Of a stretch of DNA of 64,000 nt, positions 1 to 9,272 are shown piece after piece. A program made the position numbers and the translations under genes. Numbering within the stretch: the stretch's first letter is position 1; each line of letters opens with the position of its first letter. This stretch comes from Isoetes taiwanensis. Taxonomy: Eukaryota; Streptophyta; Lycopodiopsida; Isoetales; Isoetaceae. The notes beneath the pieces are model-generated. The model searched no databases. It worked only from the letters and a program-made list of their open reading frames with translations, and was not told the origin of the DNA. The DNA lies in contig JAJEKV010000011.1 of assembly GCA_021234155.1 (NCBI GenBank), positions 1,056,001 to 1,120,000 of the forward strand. The letters run 5' to 3'.

Positions 1-59
1 ACCAGCGCCATTTGGCTTTCTTAGGAACGAGCGGGGAAAACTTAGGGCGGCCAGATTAC

Positions 60-182
60 CACGGTACATATTACTACAAGATTATTACAGATTGTTACAG
101 ATTACTGCAGATTACAACACACTACAGATTATTTCCTGGATTGTTACAGGTTACTACAGATTACTACAGATTACTACAGGGT
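60..182. repeat. Degenerate TTACAGATTAC short repeat
   Basis: Imperfect repeats of TTACAGATTACTACAG-like words run head to tail here. The 64-codon open frame over this stretch is a consequence of the repeat and is not called as a gene. Confidence 0.7.
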
Positions 183-301
183 AGAAACATCATTCTGCAC
201 TTATAGGAGAAATTGCTGACAGTTAAACTAAAGCAGAACAGTCACTAACCTTGGGATCATTGTAGATCGAGAATCTGCCATTGAAAGAAGGGAAGAGCTT
301 T

Positions 302-476
302 GAATCAAGTGAAGCGCCTGCTAATCAAGTGAAGCGCCTGCTAACCAAGTGAAGCGCCTGCTATCAAATGAAGAAGCGCCTGCTAACCAAGTGAAGCGCC
401 TGCTATGAAATGAAGAAGCGCCTGCTATGAAATGAAGAAGCGCCTGCTATGAAATGAAGAAGCGCCTGCAGCCAAC
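302..476. repeat. 19-22 bp minisatellite (core GAAGCGCCTGCTA)
   Basis: About eight tandem copies of a unit with core GAAGCGCCTGCTA. Unit length alternates between about 19 and 22 bases, depending on whether an extra AAG is present after ATGAAG. The last copy decays into CGCCTGCAGCC and scattered AGCGCC words continue to about 530. No coding function is suggested. Confidence 0.9.
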
Positions 477-708
477 TAAAGCGCCTACAACTGAAGGTAG
501 CGCCCAAAGTAGCGCCTGCTGAACCAATGCCTAAGGCGGAATAGACGTCTGACTTGGCGGCCAAGTCCTCTAAGGCGCAAGTACCTGCGGATGTTGAAGC
601 GAGGGGCGGGGCGTAAAATCACTAACCTGCGAATCTGAGAAAGAAAGCATATACGTTTACCATATCGTACCGCCTTGATTTTATAAACGGCACAATATAT
701 GCGAAAAG

Positions 709-842
709 TGGCGGGGAATTCAAATTTTAAAATTCGTCGCGGACGGGCGGGGAATTCAAATTTTAAAATTCAAATTTAAAATTCAAATTTAAAACTTGAC
801 GGACGGGCGGGAAATTCAAATTCAAAATTTAAAATTTGAACA
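709..842. repeat. AT-rich repeat with GACGGGCGGG spacers
   Basis: Three units combine a GC-rich word (GGACGGGCGGG) with runs of AATTCAAATTTTAAAATT, which are themselves self-complementary. This resembles the non-coding end of a repeat element. No gene is visible. Confidence 0.75.
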
Positions 843-992
843 GTGAGGGGAAGATTTTGGCCGGGTGAGCCGGGGTAATTTGGCGGGCCAAATTTTGTCG
901 CGCCATTTATTTCGACGGGTTTATTTTCTCTCATTTCATTTCTTTCATTTTTTGTCGCCTTCCGCCATCGGCGCCTTTCCTGGCCGCCAGCC

Positions 993-1060
993 CTCTCTCT
1001 CTAAGCGCCTTAAAGCTTTCTCTCTCTAAGCGCCTTAAAGCTTTCTCTCTCTAAGCGCCG
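993..1060. repeat. 25-bp tandem repeat (AAGCGCCTTAAAGC core)
   Basis: Three copies at an exact period of 25 bases (AAGCGCC at 1003, 1028 and 1053) separated by CTCTCTCT tracts. The same AAGCGCCTTAA word recurs near 19,240-19,310, so it belongs to a dispersed family in this genome. Confidence 0.85.
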
Positions 1061-1220
1061 AGAAGCGCTTGTTGATCCGGGGAGCTCGAGGAAAAGGGTG
1101 GAGCAAATTTCTCACGGTCCCTGTCACGTTTCGCATATATCGATGGCCTCGGGGTTCGGGTTAGTTATCTTGTTTTTAATTTGTTTCGGGGTCATGGGTA
1201 TTGAAATAAGCCAGCGACCC

Positions 1221-1400
1221 ATTTGTTTCATGTAGCCAGTGTCTAGGATAGCTAGTTCCTTTGGTTCCGTTTAAAAGAAATAAGCGGCCGTATTTGTTTC
1301 ATGTAGCCAGTGTCTAAGATAGTTAGTTCCTTTGGTTCCGTCTAAAAAGAAATAAGCGGCCGTATTTGTTTCATGTAACCCAAGTGTCTAGGATAGAGTT
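1221..1400. repeat. 71-72 bp tandem repeat, about 2.5 copies
   Basis: Copies start with ATTTGTTTCATGTA at 1221, 1292 and 1364. Each carries the AGTGTCTAGGATAG and TTCCTTTGGTTCCG words and an AATAAGCGGCCG segment. The third copy is cut after GTGTCTAGGATAG. Differences between copies are few, so the duplication is fairly recent. Confidence 0.9.
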
Positions 1401-1480
1401 TTTTGTGATTTACGTTTTTTGGGCTGTGTTAGTTTTCTAGTTTGTTTAGATCGGATGTAGTGTAATACAAATGCAGCCCT

Positions 1481-1917
1481 GCGCCATTTCCATCACAAAT
1501 GGCCAATCGCCATTTCTTCCAACCCGGTAGCCTCTCTCGGCTTGCCAACAATCTAGAAAATCTGAGGCCTTATTATTTTTTAGCGTCGAGAATGCCTCGA
1601 CTCGCCATTTGTGGCGAGAATAGGGGTGTACACTTTCGGATTGCCAACAATCTAGAAAGGGAGGGCCTTATTATCGACTTCATGGCGTCGAGAATGCCTC
1701 GACTTCATATCGAACAAATGTACACTACGGATTGTTGGTCGGCCGAGGGAGAGGCAGCTAGCCATTTTCGATACAAAAATGGCTCTTTCATTTCGATATA
1801 TATCCAAATGGCCCATTGCGCCATTTCCATGCAAATAAGCCATTGGATTACTCATTTGCATGGAAATGGCGCAATTGGTCCATTTGTCGGCAACAAATGG
1901 CCTTGATGGCGCCATTT
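1481..1917. repeat. AAATGGCGC palindrome cluster, 5' side of the ParB-like/methylase locus
   Basis: GCGCCATTT or its complement occurs at 1481, 1819, 1864 and 1909, with many partial copies (AAATGGCC, CGCCATTT). The strongest unit is an inverted repeat with perfect 22-base arms at 1815-1836 and 1854-1875. Imperfect pairing continues outward for about ten more bases on each side, and the spacer is 17 bases. Overlapping ORFs here on both strands are open because of the repeat and are not called as genes. A polypyrimidine tract and TTCTTGTGCAG at 1985-1996 could be the 3' splice site of an intron containing this cluster. Confidence 0.8.
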
Positions 1918-2064
1918 CGATGCAAACTGCATGATTTGATTGGGTTGGGTTTGGGTTTCATGATTTGATTGTTGATTTGTTGTTTTCTTGTGCAGCTTCG
2001 TTGTCCAAGGCCCAAAGCGTAGTGGCCTTGAGAAGACCGTGGTCATGGTGGAAGGCCATGGTGC

Positions 2065-3524
2065 ATGGAAATTGTCAGGGCAATTCCCTTGGAGGAAGGG
2101 GTCGACCCCACAAAGGGGGACAAGAGGAGAGAACTTTGCCTCCTCACAAAGTCAAGAAGTGGTGAGCAAGACGTTGTGATGCAGCTTGGCATCATTGTCA
2201 ACATGCGGGAGGTGAAAAAGCAGGGAAGATTAGACTTCCTTGGTTTTACAGTGGAGGATCCGTGAATGTCGGCATTGACACATCTTTGCATGAATTTGGC
2301 GGTTTACGATCCACGGATGATGGAGTCCGGCATCAAGGACGAACGATCTGCCGCCGAAGAAAAAAGGCTGGCCGTTGCCTTCATACGAGAACAGAGAGGC
2401 AGCTGGTATTAATGGCACGGTCGAGCTACTTAGAGGATTTGGCATTCTCCGTTCAGCTATGGGACGGATCAAAAACTCTGTGTCACATATTGTCGAGCCA
2501 AGACCTCTTGTAATATACGCTCTAATGGATGACTTGGCCCGACGGGGAGATTTCAAGGAAAAAGCCAAGCCTTAGGCAAGCCAAGCCAAGGGAAGATAAA
2601 GCCAAGCCAAAGGAAGTCCAAATGGAAGGGACAGGGGACGAGGAAGAGAATCAAAAGAAAGACGAGGAAAATGCCAGGTCTCCTCCGAAGGCTTTACCCA
2701 AGTCTCCTACTATCAGGATCGGTTCTCCTATCAAGTCCACGGCCAAACTGATTCGGAGAGAGAACCATTAGTGATACTAAATCCTCCCACATGGGAGAGG
2801 TAAAGGCACCGCATCGGACGGTGAAAGCATTCCGCGCAAAAAAAAGAAGGAGGGAAACAAAGAAGGAGATGAGGGTCAGGAAGCAGAGGAAAATGGAAAA
2901 TCTGGAGGTCCCCTCGGAGTTGAAGATGGACCGTGATGCCGAGGAGGAGTTGGCAGAAGAAACTCTAAAAAAAATACTGACTGAAGACGGTCACATGTTT
3001 CCTCTAGGTGTAACATATATCGAGGAAAAATATCCATCGGGATATGGAAGAGGCACCTCCTAACATGGCAAAGACGAGTTGTAAATCCCCGAACATGTTA
3101 GGAAGCGTGCAAGTCATTTTTTGAAGATCCCCATCCAGTCTTCACGCCGGGACGTGTGGTGCCCTTTGATCGGATCTGGCGGCTAGTACCATGGTCACAA
3201 GAATCGACCTGGCTGGTATGAGGTTCTACGTTATCAATGGCAACCATTCTGTCTCAGCCGCTCAGCTCGTGTGTCAGAAGTTGGGGACAGAAGAGGCCAG
3301 AGTAGAACTCAGAAAGATTTACACTTATAGAATCTGCAGAGTTCTTTCTGGAGCACTGAGTGACTTGGACCTTCTTCAGCTCAGTGTGGATGTCAATGAC
3401 ATCGTAGCGGGGCGGTATTTAAGGAACCCTACGCGGATCAGATACACCACTGCGTAGGCAATACCGAGTCGCGGCAAACCGCACACGGCGAGGAAAAGGC
3501 CAATCAAGAAGCGACGAATACAAG
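2065..3524 (+). pseudogene. ParB-like domain coding region, broken or multi-exon
   Basis: No single frame spans this region, but protein-like sequence continues by changing frame. One frame (2065-2265) ends at a TGA and continues in the same frame to 2409. The sense then moves one frame to 2410-2575, to a Lys/Glu-rich linker at 2575-2771, and to 2791-3063. The recognisable part is 3191-3457: F-Y-V-I-N-G-N-H-S-V-S-A-A-Q resembles the ParB/sulfiredoxin-fold motif, where a G-x-H/R-R-x-x-A element follows two strands. ParB-family proteins bind DNA and many hydrolyse CTP or act as nucleases. A further frame change near 3450 leads into the exon ending at a plausible donor, CAAG/GTATGT, at 3524. The methylase-like ORF lies downstream on the same strand, so both may belong to one transcript. 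Whether the breaks are introns, decay or assembly errors cannot be decided here. The domain assignment is moderate, by motif only. Confidence 0.5.
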
Positions 3525-3645
3525 GTATGTACCATCGTATGAGCCAAATGGCGCAGCGGCGCCATTTGACCTCAAATGGCGCCGCTGCGCCATTTGACAC
3601 TGCTTTGCTGCATTCAAGCTCTAACATATTTGGTTTGCCTTTCAG
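3525..3645 (+). other. Putative 121-bp intron carrying a perfect palindrome
   Basis: GTATGT at 3525 and TTTGCCTTTCAG ending at 3645 form a consensus plant intron. Joining the flanks keeps an open, basic reading frame (S-D-E-Y-K then H-Y-L-E-M-V) up to a stop just before the methylase-like ORF. The interior is mostly a 52-bp palindrome. Confidence 0.5.
3545..3596. repeat. Perfect 25-bp inverted repeat, 2-nt centre
   Basis: Left arm 3545-3569 and right arm 3572-3596 are exact reverse complements separated by CC. Each arm is itself a nested near-palindrome running from CAAATGGCGC to GCGCCATTTG. This is the most symmetrical copy of the AAATGGCGC family in the window. Confidence 0.95.
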
Positions 3646-3761
3646 CATTACCTTGAAATGGTTGACAAGATTCTCAGGGGAAAGCATACCAAAGATGTCA
3701 ACAGGGTTCGTTTTCATGCGGGGCGACATTTTACGCTCTCTTTTCGCCAAATGTGGAATAA

Positions 3762-5198
3762 ATGGAAAAGGGGGAGCTGAAAGATAACAAGGGCCAACAA
3801 ATAGCGATCAATTGGGCAAAGGATAAGGATTATTTTAGCGAGAACTACCTCAGATGCATGAGAGGCCTAGATTATGAAGATTGCAGAACTGTCCTCCAAG
3901 AAGCCATCACAGGGGACATTTATGTTAAGGTCACATCGGATTATAAGGGTGATAATTTTTTCAAGACAAGGGCACAGAACTTGAGGATTCTTGCCTACAT
4001 GAAGAAGGAGATTCTCAGCTACATCCATGACGAACTTGGAATCAAGTACAGAAAGTTCGAGGACTTGAGGAAGGTGTACGACGAATTCCCAGACTCAACC
4101 CTCCTATCGTGGGGTGTGGTGCATAATAAGTGGGTCTCCGATGGCATCCTGAAAGAGGGCGTCCACGGTAATGTGCCCTTCGCATTAGGCAGATCCATCC
4201 GTAAGATTATAAAGCCCGAGGCCGAGGAGGAGTTAAAAAGATTTTTTGTGGAGTGCGTTTCTAGTGGTGGGATTGTCCAGGATCGGATCGTGTTGCCTGC
4301 CAGCATGATCTGTCTGGATGCGAGGCAAATTACTCCGATCTGGGATCCCGCCACTCTGGTCAAATTCTTTAATGCTGCTTCTAAGATGACAGATGTCGAG
4401 AAATATTGGATAATATGTTTTGCTAAGCCGGAACATATGAGTCTCTTCTGCACTGCCCTGGAGAGACTAGAATCCAGATCTAGAGTTTACTTAGGCATGT
4501 ATGAAGAGGAAGGTGGGTGGGCACCAGGTGGTGGCATAAAAGAGCCAACAGCTGTGGTTCTAGCCACCAGGATCTCAGCCCAAGCACAGCCTGATGAACA
4601 CCTGGATCTCAGGTTTTATGGTGAACATCCCCGGAAAGCACCTGAAGTTCCTAAGACCCATAAAGATGCAGTTGGTGCCGAGCCAGATAATCTGGCTAAC
4701 AAGCTCCTGAGGGACAGGTTCAAATACAGTTGGCAAGGTATGGAAGGGGAATACTTGGTTCACAAGCAGGTTGGTCCTGCTACAACAGCATACCTTGTCG
4801 ATAAACTCTGCCCTCCAGGTAACTTCGTTCTGGACTTTTTTTCTGGTGGGGCTTTCACTAGGGCATCATTGCAGTTAAAAAGGAGTAGTGTGGCCTATGA
4901 GCATGATGGAAAAAAGATCCAATGTATGCTAGGGATTCTTGGAAGAATTGACAACGTCATTAATCCCTTGCTTGATCCAGCAGCCATGGCCTCTCGTAAG
5001 GTTTTGGCACTGACTGGACCTACTCCAGGAGAGTCATCACATGGTGGTAGAGGAGAGGGGTCACAGGCTGGTGCAGGAGATGCCACAGGATCCGGGGAAC
5101 AAGTTGGACAAGACACGGATTCGCAGATTGACCGAAGTAAGATTAACCCGGCTGATATTGATAACGCAGATGATAAGATTTTTGGTGAGGAATATTGA
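3762..5198 (+). CDS. N4/N6 DNA-methylase-like protein, 478 residues
   Basis: A single open frame; TAA lies immediately upstream of the ATG in frame, which fixes this start unless an upstream exon is spliced in. Near residues 345-375 the order V-H-K-Q...V-L-D-F-F-S-G-G...R-S-S-V-A-Y-E-H-D matches motifs X and I of beta-class (circularly permuted) amino-methyltransferases, with the AdoMet-binding loop F-x-G-G near the C-terminal end. The catalytic [D/N/S]-P-P-[Y/F/W] motif expected earlier is not visible. The corresponding strand (about residues 178-190, M-I-C-L-D-A-R-Q) lacks both prolines, so the enzyme may be inactive or act differently. Residues about 400-478 form a Gly/Ser-rich then acidic tail that looks disordered. 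No signal peptide or membrane segment is seen. The neighbouring ParB-like region and palindromes suggest a DNA-targeting unit. The fold assignment is fairly firm; substrate and activity are unknown. Confidence 0.65.
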   Translation: MEKGELKDNKGQQIAINWAKDKDYFSENYLRCMRGLDYEDCRTVLQEAITGDIYVKVTSDYKGDNFFKTRAQNLRILAYMKKEILSYIHDELGIKYRKFEDLRKVYDEFPDSTLLSWGVVHNKWVSDGILKEGVHGNVPFALGRSIRKIIKPEAEEELKRFFVECVSSGGIVQDRIVLPASMICLDARQITPIWDPATLVKFFNAASKMTDVEKYWIICFAKPEHMSLFCTALERLESRSRVYLGMYEEEGGWAPGGGIKEPTAVVLATRISAQAQPDEHLDLRFYGEHPRKAPEVPKTHKDAVGAEPDNLANKLLRDRFKYSWQGMEGEYLVHKQVGPATTAYLVDKLCPPGNFVLDFFSGGAFTRASLQLKRSSVAYEHDGKKIQCMLGILGRIDNVINPLLDPAAMASRKVLALTGPTPGESSHGGRGEGSQAGAGDATGSGEQVGQDTDSQIDRSKINPADIDNADDKIFGEEY

Positions 5199-5337
5199 AA
5201 AATAATTTGCATATCATACTTGTATATAAGATTTACCTCTGTGGTATTGATGGTTACTGTACTGATTCATCTTTTGAATACTGATGACACATACGATCTT
5301 AATGTTTTTGCCCCTTTTGTATATCTTACTTGTCAAG

Positions 5338-5590
5338 CAAATAGCGCAGCAGCGCCATTTGCAATATGAATATATTGCAACAAACTGCGCGGGCGCGCTA
5401 TTTGTTTGCTTTTTCCCGTGTATTTTCCTTATGTTTCACTTCAAATGCAGCGACTTTATTGCTTTTATTCCACAATTTTTATTCAAATGGCGCAACCAGG
5501 TTGTTTCGCCCGTCGATTTCCGCCCCATTTCGTGTCAAATAGCGCGGTTTTCAGGCTAATCCTTGTGCATTTTTTAGTAAATAGCGCAGA
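5338..5590. repeat. AAATGGCGC/AAATAGCGC palindrome cluster, 3' side
   Basis: CAAATAGCGC at 5338-5347 pairs with GCGCTATTTG at 5395-5404. Inside are GCGCCATTTG (5352-5361) and an inner hairpin TTGCAATA/TATTGCAA. Single copies follow at 5485 (AAATGGCGC), 5537 and 5579 (both AAATAGCGC). Together with the 5' cluster and the intron palindrome, this brackets the ParB-like/methylase-like gene. Confidence 0.85.
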
Positions 5591-5689
5591 CTTGATTGCT
5601 GAATGTGTGAAAAAACAACGAACAATTTCATTTCGAGCGAAAATGGAATCACGAAATTTCCAACTTTAATGAAACTCTGCTTTTTACCT

Positions 5690-7190
5690 CTATCAACCTT
5701 CCAACTGCTTATGATGTGAAGATGATGTGAAGGTTCCAGCTCAACAAATAATATATGACTCTACTATGTGTGGATACACTTCAATGAAGACGTTCCAAGG
5801 ATTTACCTGATGTCTCTGCACTATTTTAGCAATTGGATGTAAGCAATCCTATAAAAACCCACCAGAGACAACCTTTGACACTTGCTTTCACACATGCTAA
5901 AGATGAAGTTGCACCATAAGCAAACTGGAAGTAGGAAAATGTTGACTTTGAGGCCGGATCGTGCGAACAAAATTAAAAAAAGGCCATATTACCTTATATT
6001 ACCTTATGACCAGAGATATGGCGATGGGACTTGGGAAGATTTTGGGCGCCTCCTGCATTAGAAGCCTGATAAACATTTGCTCAGGCACACTAAACAATAT
6101 AAAGATTCTTACTGGTTTGCATAATTGTTTTAATAACTAAGACACACTAAAACTTCTGGAATAGAAAACATGCTGGAAAAGCATTGTACAACTCAGCTAC
6201 CATGATGTTTTGCATAAGGGAAGCTTCTTCACTGGTTGCATGATGTGATTCTCACAAATTTCTCAAAGGAGCTGCTTTTATTTCTTATAGCTCTAGAAGA
6301 AGAAATAGATTTTGAAATATCTATCTACATATGTATGTTTTTATAAATGCACAGACATGTAATATTGTACTGTAATTCATGCATACCAAAGCAGCAGGTC
6401 ATACGCATGTGCGGAGCTGGTTCTAATGCACATTTTTAAGATTCCATTTGCCTGTCGCTTCTGTTATAGAATGGCACCAATTAGAAATAAAGACATGGAT
6501 TCAAAAAATGCCTACATGATCAAATAGCGACCTGTGATGGATCGAGATTGCCAAAGCAAAGTTACATGAAAAATAACTTGCCATCCAAAACAACATGGTG
6601 TAATTTCTCGTGCCTCCATAATTTGTTGCCAAAGAAACTCCATGAACCGAAAGCCTATGTTTAACATTTAGAAGCACAGTAATACTAAACTAAGAGAATA
6701 CTGCAGGTACCATCCAACACTATAAAATACACAAAGATTTGATTCTATCAAAACAAAAGTAAAGAATGGGGAACAAAATTGTGTTTGCTTGCAATTATTC
6801 CAGAGATCAGTTGCCACCAAGCAAGCCTGGATTCCTAAAAAAACCCCTTCTGCTGCAAAATTGATTTTCTACAAAAAATCAATCTCTAATTCTGGAAAAC
6901 AATAGAGATCAATCTTAAAAACTTATGGAAGCATAAAGCTTGAGATGAAGACATAGAATTGCATAGGATCCGGCTATGCATAGAACTAAGACTGGAGCCG
7001 GATCTATTTTAATTTTTCTACGGTTTCGTCTGCCTAACATACCATCAAAAATGTCAGAGCTGGCTGTAATCCAAGGCAGTGGCCGAAATTGCATCCAGTG
7101 GCCGAAATTGCAACCTAAACTGCAAAATAAAAAACTTAAGAGGAACAAAAAAACGTTTTCAGCAATTACGGCATAATGTTGTTTGAAGTA
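5690..7190. other. No gene recognised (AT-rich spacer)
   Basis: No coding region with recognisable content on either strand. The only structure noted is an 18-base word (CAGTGGCCGAAATTGCA) repeated at a 19-base period at 7077-7112, just left of the copia insertion. Confidence 0.6.
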
Positions 7191-7429
7191 CCTATAACAA
7201 TTTAATACAGATTATAGAAAACACTTGTAACAACAAATGAGAAAGCACTTGATCTTACGAGGAAATGACTCAAGAACTTGGTAATATTTCATTGAATCAG
7301 ATTTTCTTTAAGTACACAATGCTTCATAATTCAAGGCTGAACTCAAGGAGTAATTTAGGCAACTGCTACAATTTAGGAACCGAGAACTTCTACTTGGCAT
7401 AACTTAAGGAATCATTTAATATTCTAACA
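7191..7429 (-). repeat. Copia 3' LTR
   Basis: 239 bp, apparently identical to 11635-11873. On the minus strand it begins TGTTAGAATATT directly after AAGTAGGGG. Edges may be off by two or three bases because the flanks partly match. Confidence 0.92.
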
Positions 7430-7480
7430 CCCCTACTTAAATGATACTTCTTCAACACCCCTACTTAAAGGATGCTTCTT
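7430..7480 (-). promoter_or_regulatory. Copia polypurine tract, duplicated
   Basis: Read on the minus strand, AAGTAGGGG abuts the LTR start TGTT. The same AAGTAGGGGTGTT word occurs once more about 29 bases upstream. The copy touching the LTR is the likely plus-strand primer; the other is a local duplication. Confidence 0.6.
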
Positions 7481-7863
7481 CAAGTACTGTGATTCTCCAT
7501 GCCGAGATGTTTGAGAAACCCAGTAAACTTAGGCTTTCCCAAGGCCTTGGTCATGATATCTGCTGTCATCTCATCAGTTTTGCAATATTTCAGCTTCACA
7601 ATTTCTTTCGATAAAATATCTCTAATGAAATGATATTTTATCTCAACATGTTTCATACTCCTATGCTTGACTGGATCATGAGCAACTTGTATTGCTCCAA
7701 CATTATCTGCCATAATGATTAAACTGTCATTCCTGTGTATCTGTAACTCAAAAGCTAACCTTTGCAGCCAGATAGCTTCATTGAAGGTGTGTGCCAAAGA
7801 ATAGTATTCAGCTTCAGTTGATGATTGAGCAATGCTGCTTCTTTGTTTTTCTTCTTGCTCCAA
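7480..7863 (-). pseudogene. Copia RNase H C-terminal part
   Basis: Encodes the end of the copia RNase H domain: S-S-T-E-A-E-Y near the start, followed by the A-x-x-E-x-x-W-L and D-N-x-x-A-I signatures, ending G-x-x-N-H-S-T. It follows the reverse transcriptase frame but is displaced by one base in an A-rich run (AAGAAGAAAAACAAAG, about 7840-7863), so it would not be translated as part of the polyprotein. In copia elements this domain removes RNA from the RNA:DNA hybrid during reverse transcription. Confidence 0.85.
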
Positions 7864-9173
7864 CTTACTGCACCACCTGCAAGAATGAAGACAAAACCAG
7901 AAGTTGATCTTCTATCTTCATCACCGCCCCAATCTGAATCTGAGAATCCAAGAATTTCCTTGTTTTCGCTTGCCTGATAGTGTATTCCATAACTGAGTGT
8001 CCCTGCAATGTACTTCAGGCACCTTTTCAAAGCAACACAATGAGTCTCTCTAGGGTCATTTAGAAACTGACTAAGCTTAGATAATGACAATGCCAAATCT
8101 GGCCTAGTTGCCACTGCAGCAAAGTTCATTGATCCAATGATGTTCCTGTACTGCTCCAAAATATAATGTTGGTCAGATGAGCATATTGGATCATCTGATC
8201 TGAACGAAATCCCAAACTCCATAGGTGTGGCCACTGTTTTGCAAACCATGAAACCAAGACGAGTTAACATCTTACTGAGATACCGTTCTTGATGAATATG
8301 CAGTGACCCTTCCTTTTGATCATAAGCAATCTGGATCCCTAGAAAGTGATGGATTTCTCCAAGATCCTTCATTTTGAAATGACTTGACAAATTCAGTTTC
8401 ATGTCTGTCAGATCTTTTTCCTGTGCTGCAACTATCACAAGATCATCAACATAACAGATAACAATCATTTGATTTCCATTATTGTATTTAAAATACACAC
8501 TGGGATCCGCTGTACTTATCTGAAAACCCAGATGTGTAAGTACCTGATTTAGCTTTGAATGCCAGCTTCTGGGTGCCTGTTTTAACCCGTATAGTGCCTT
8601 CCTTAATCTGCACACTTGATTTGTTCCTTGCTCAAAACCCTGTGGTTGTTTAATATACACTTCTTCTTGCAGCTCACCATGCAAAAAGGCATTACATACA
8701 TCCATTTGATGAATAAAAAACTTGTTCTGACATGCATATGCTAAGATGGTTCGTATAGAAGTCATCCTGGCCACTGGTGCAAAGGTTTTCTCATAGTCCA
8801 CCCCTGGAATTTGAGAAAAACCTCTTGCTACAAGTCGAGCTTTAAACTTCTCAACATTTCCATCACACTTGTACTTCAGTTTAAAAACCCACTTTGAACT
8901 GATTACTGACCTGTCAGATGGTCTGTCTACCAAGATCCAAGTTCCTGCTTGTTGAATAGATTCTAGTTCACTCTCCATAGCCTTGATCCATTGCTCCTTC
9001 TCTGTACTGTTTACAGCTTCAAAATAGGTTAGAGGTTCCAATATTTCATCACTTCCATACATGACATAATCATTCAACCATTTAGGAGGTCTTCTCACTC
9101 GTGAAGGACGTGAAGATCCTTCACATGCAGCAGGTTCACTGAGACTATCATTCATGTACTCATGTTGCACCAT
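7755..9173 (-). pseudogene. Copia reverse transcriptase (RVT_2) with RNase H start
   Basis: 472 open codons. The N-terminal part carries the typical copia entry P-P-K-W-L. The polymerase palm shows F-A-P-V-A-R, Q-M-D-V-x-N-A-F-L-H-G, P-P-R-S-W-like (Q-A-P-R-S-W-H) and the catalytic C-Y-V-D-D-L box. The RNase H start (D-S-D-W-G-G-D, then S-T-S-G-F) follows before the frame is lost. The first Met here is not a real start: an in-frame TGA at 9273-9275 separates it from the integrase, and the same frame is open between. The catalytic residues are all present, so the domain itself is not eroded; only polyprotein continuity is. Confidence 0.92.
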
Positions 9174-9272
9174 TTCTTCATAAGGGAAGGGATCTTCCTC
9201 AATAGTTTCTGCAAGCTGTAAATCTGTGACAACATCAGTTAGAACATGTATGGGCTTGGGGCGAAGAACTCT

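Noticed and set aside
302-476. CRISPR-like array
   Set aside because: The repeats are directly adjacent with no unique spacers, and the sequence is eukaryotic; it is a minisatellite.
1499-1915. Overlapping long open frames on both strands (135 and 87 codons)
   Set aside because: They lie in the AAATGGCGC repeat cluster, mirror each other because of the palindromes, and have no recognisable motif.
3376-3750. 124-codon minus-strand frame across the ParB-like region
   Set aside because: It runs antisense through the ParB-like motif, the putative intron and the perfect palindrome; coding sense is clearer on the plus strand.
4019-4453. 144-codon minus-strand frame inside the methylase-like gene
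   Set aside because: Antisense shadow of a recognisable plus-strand coding region.
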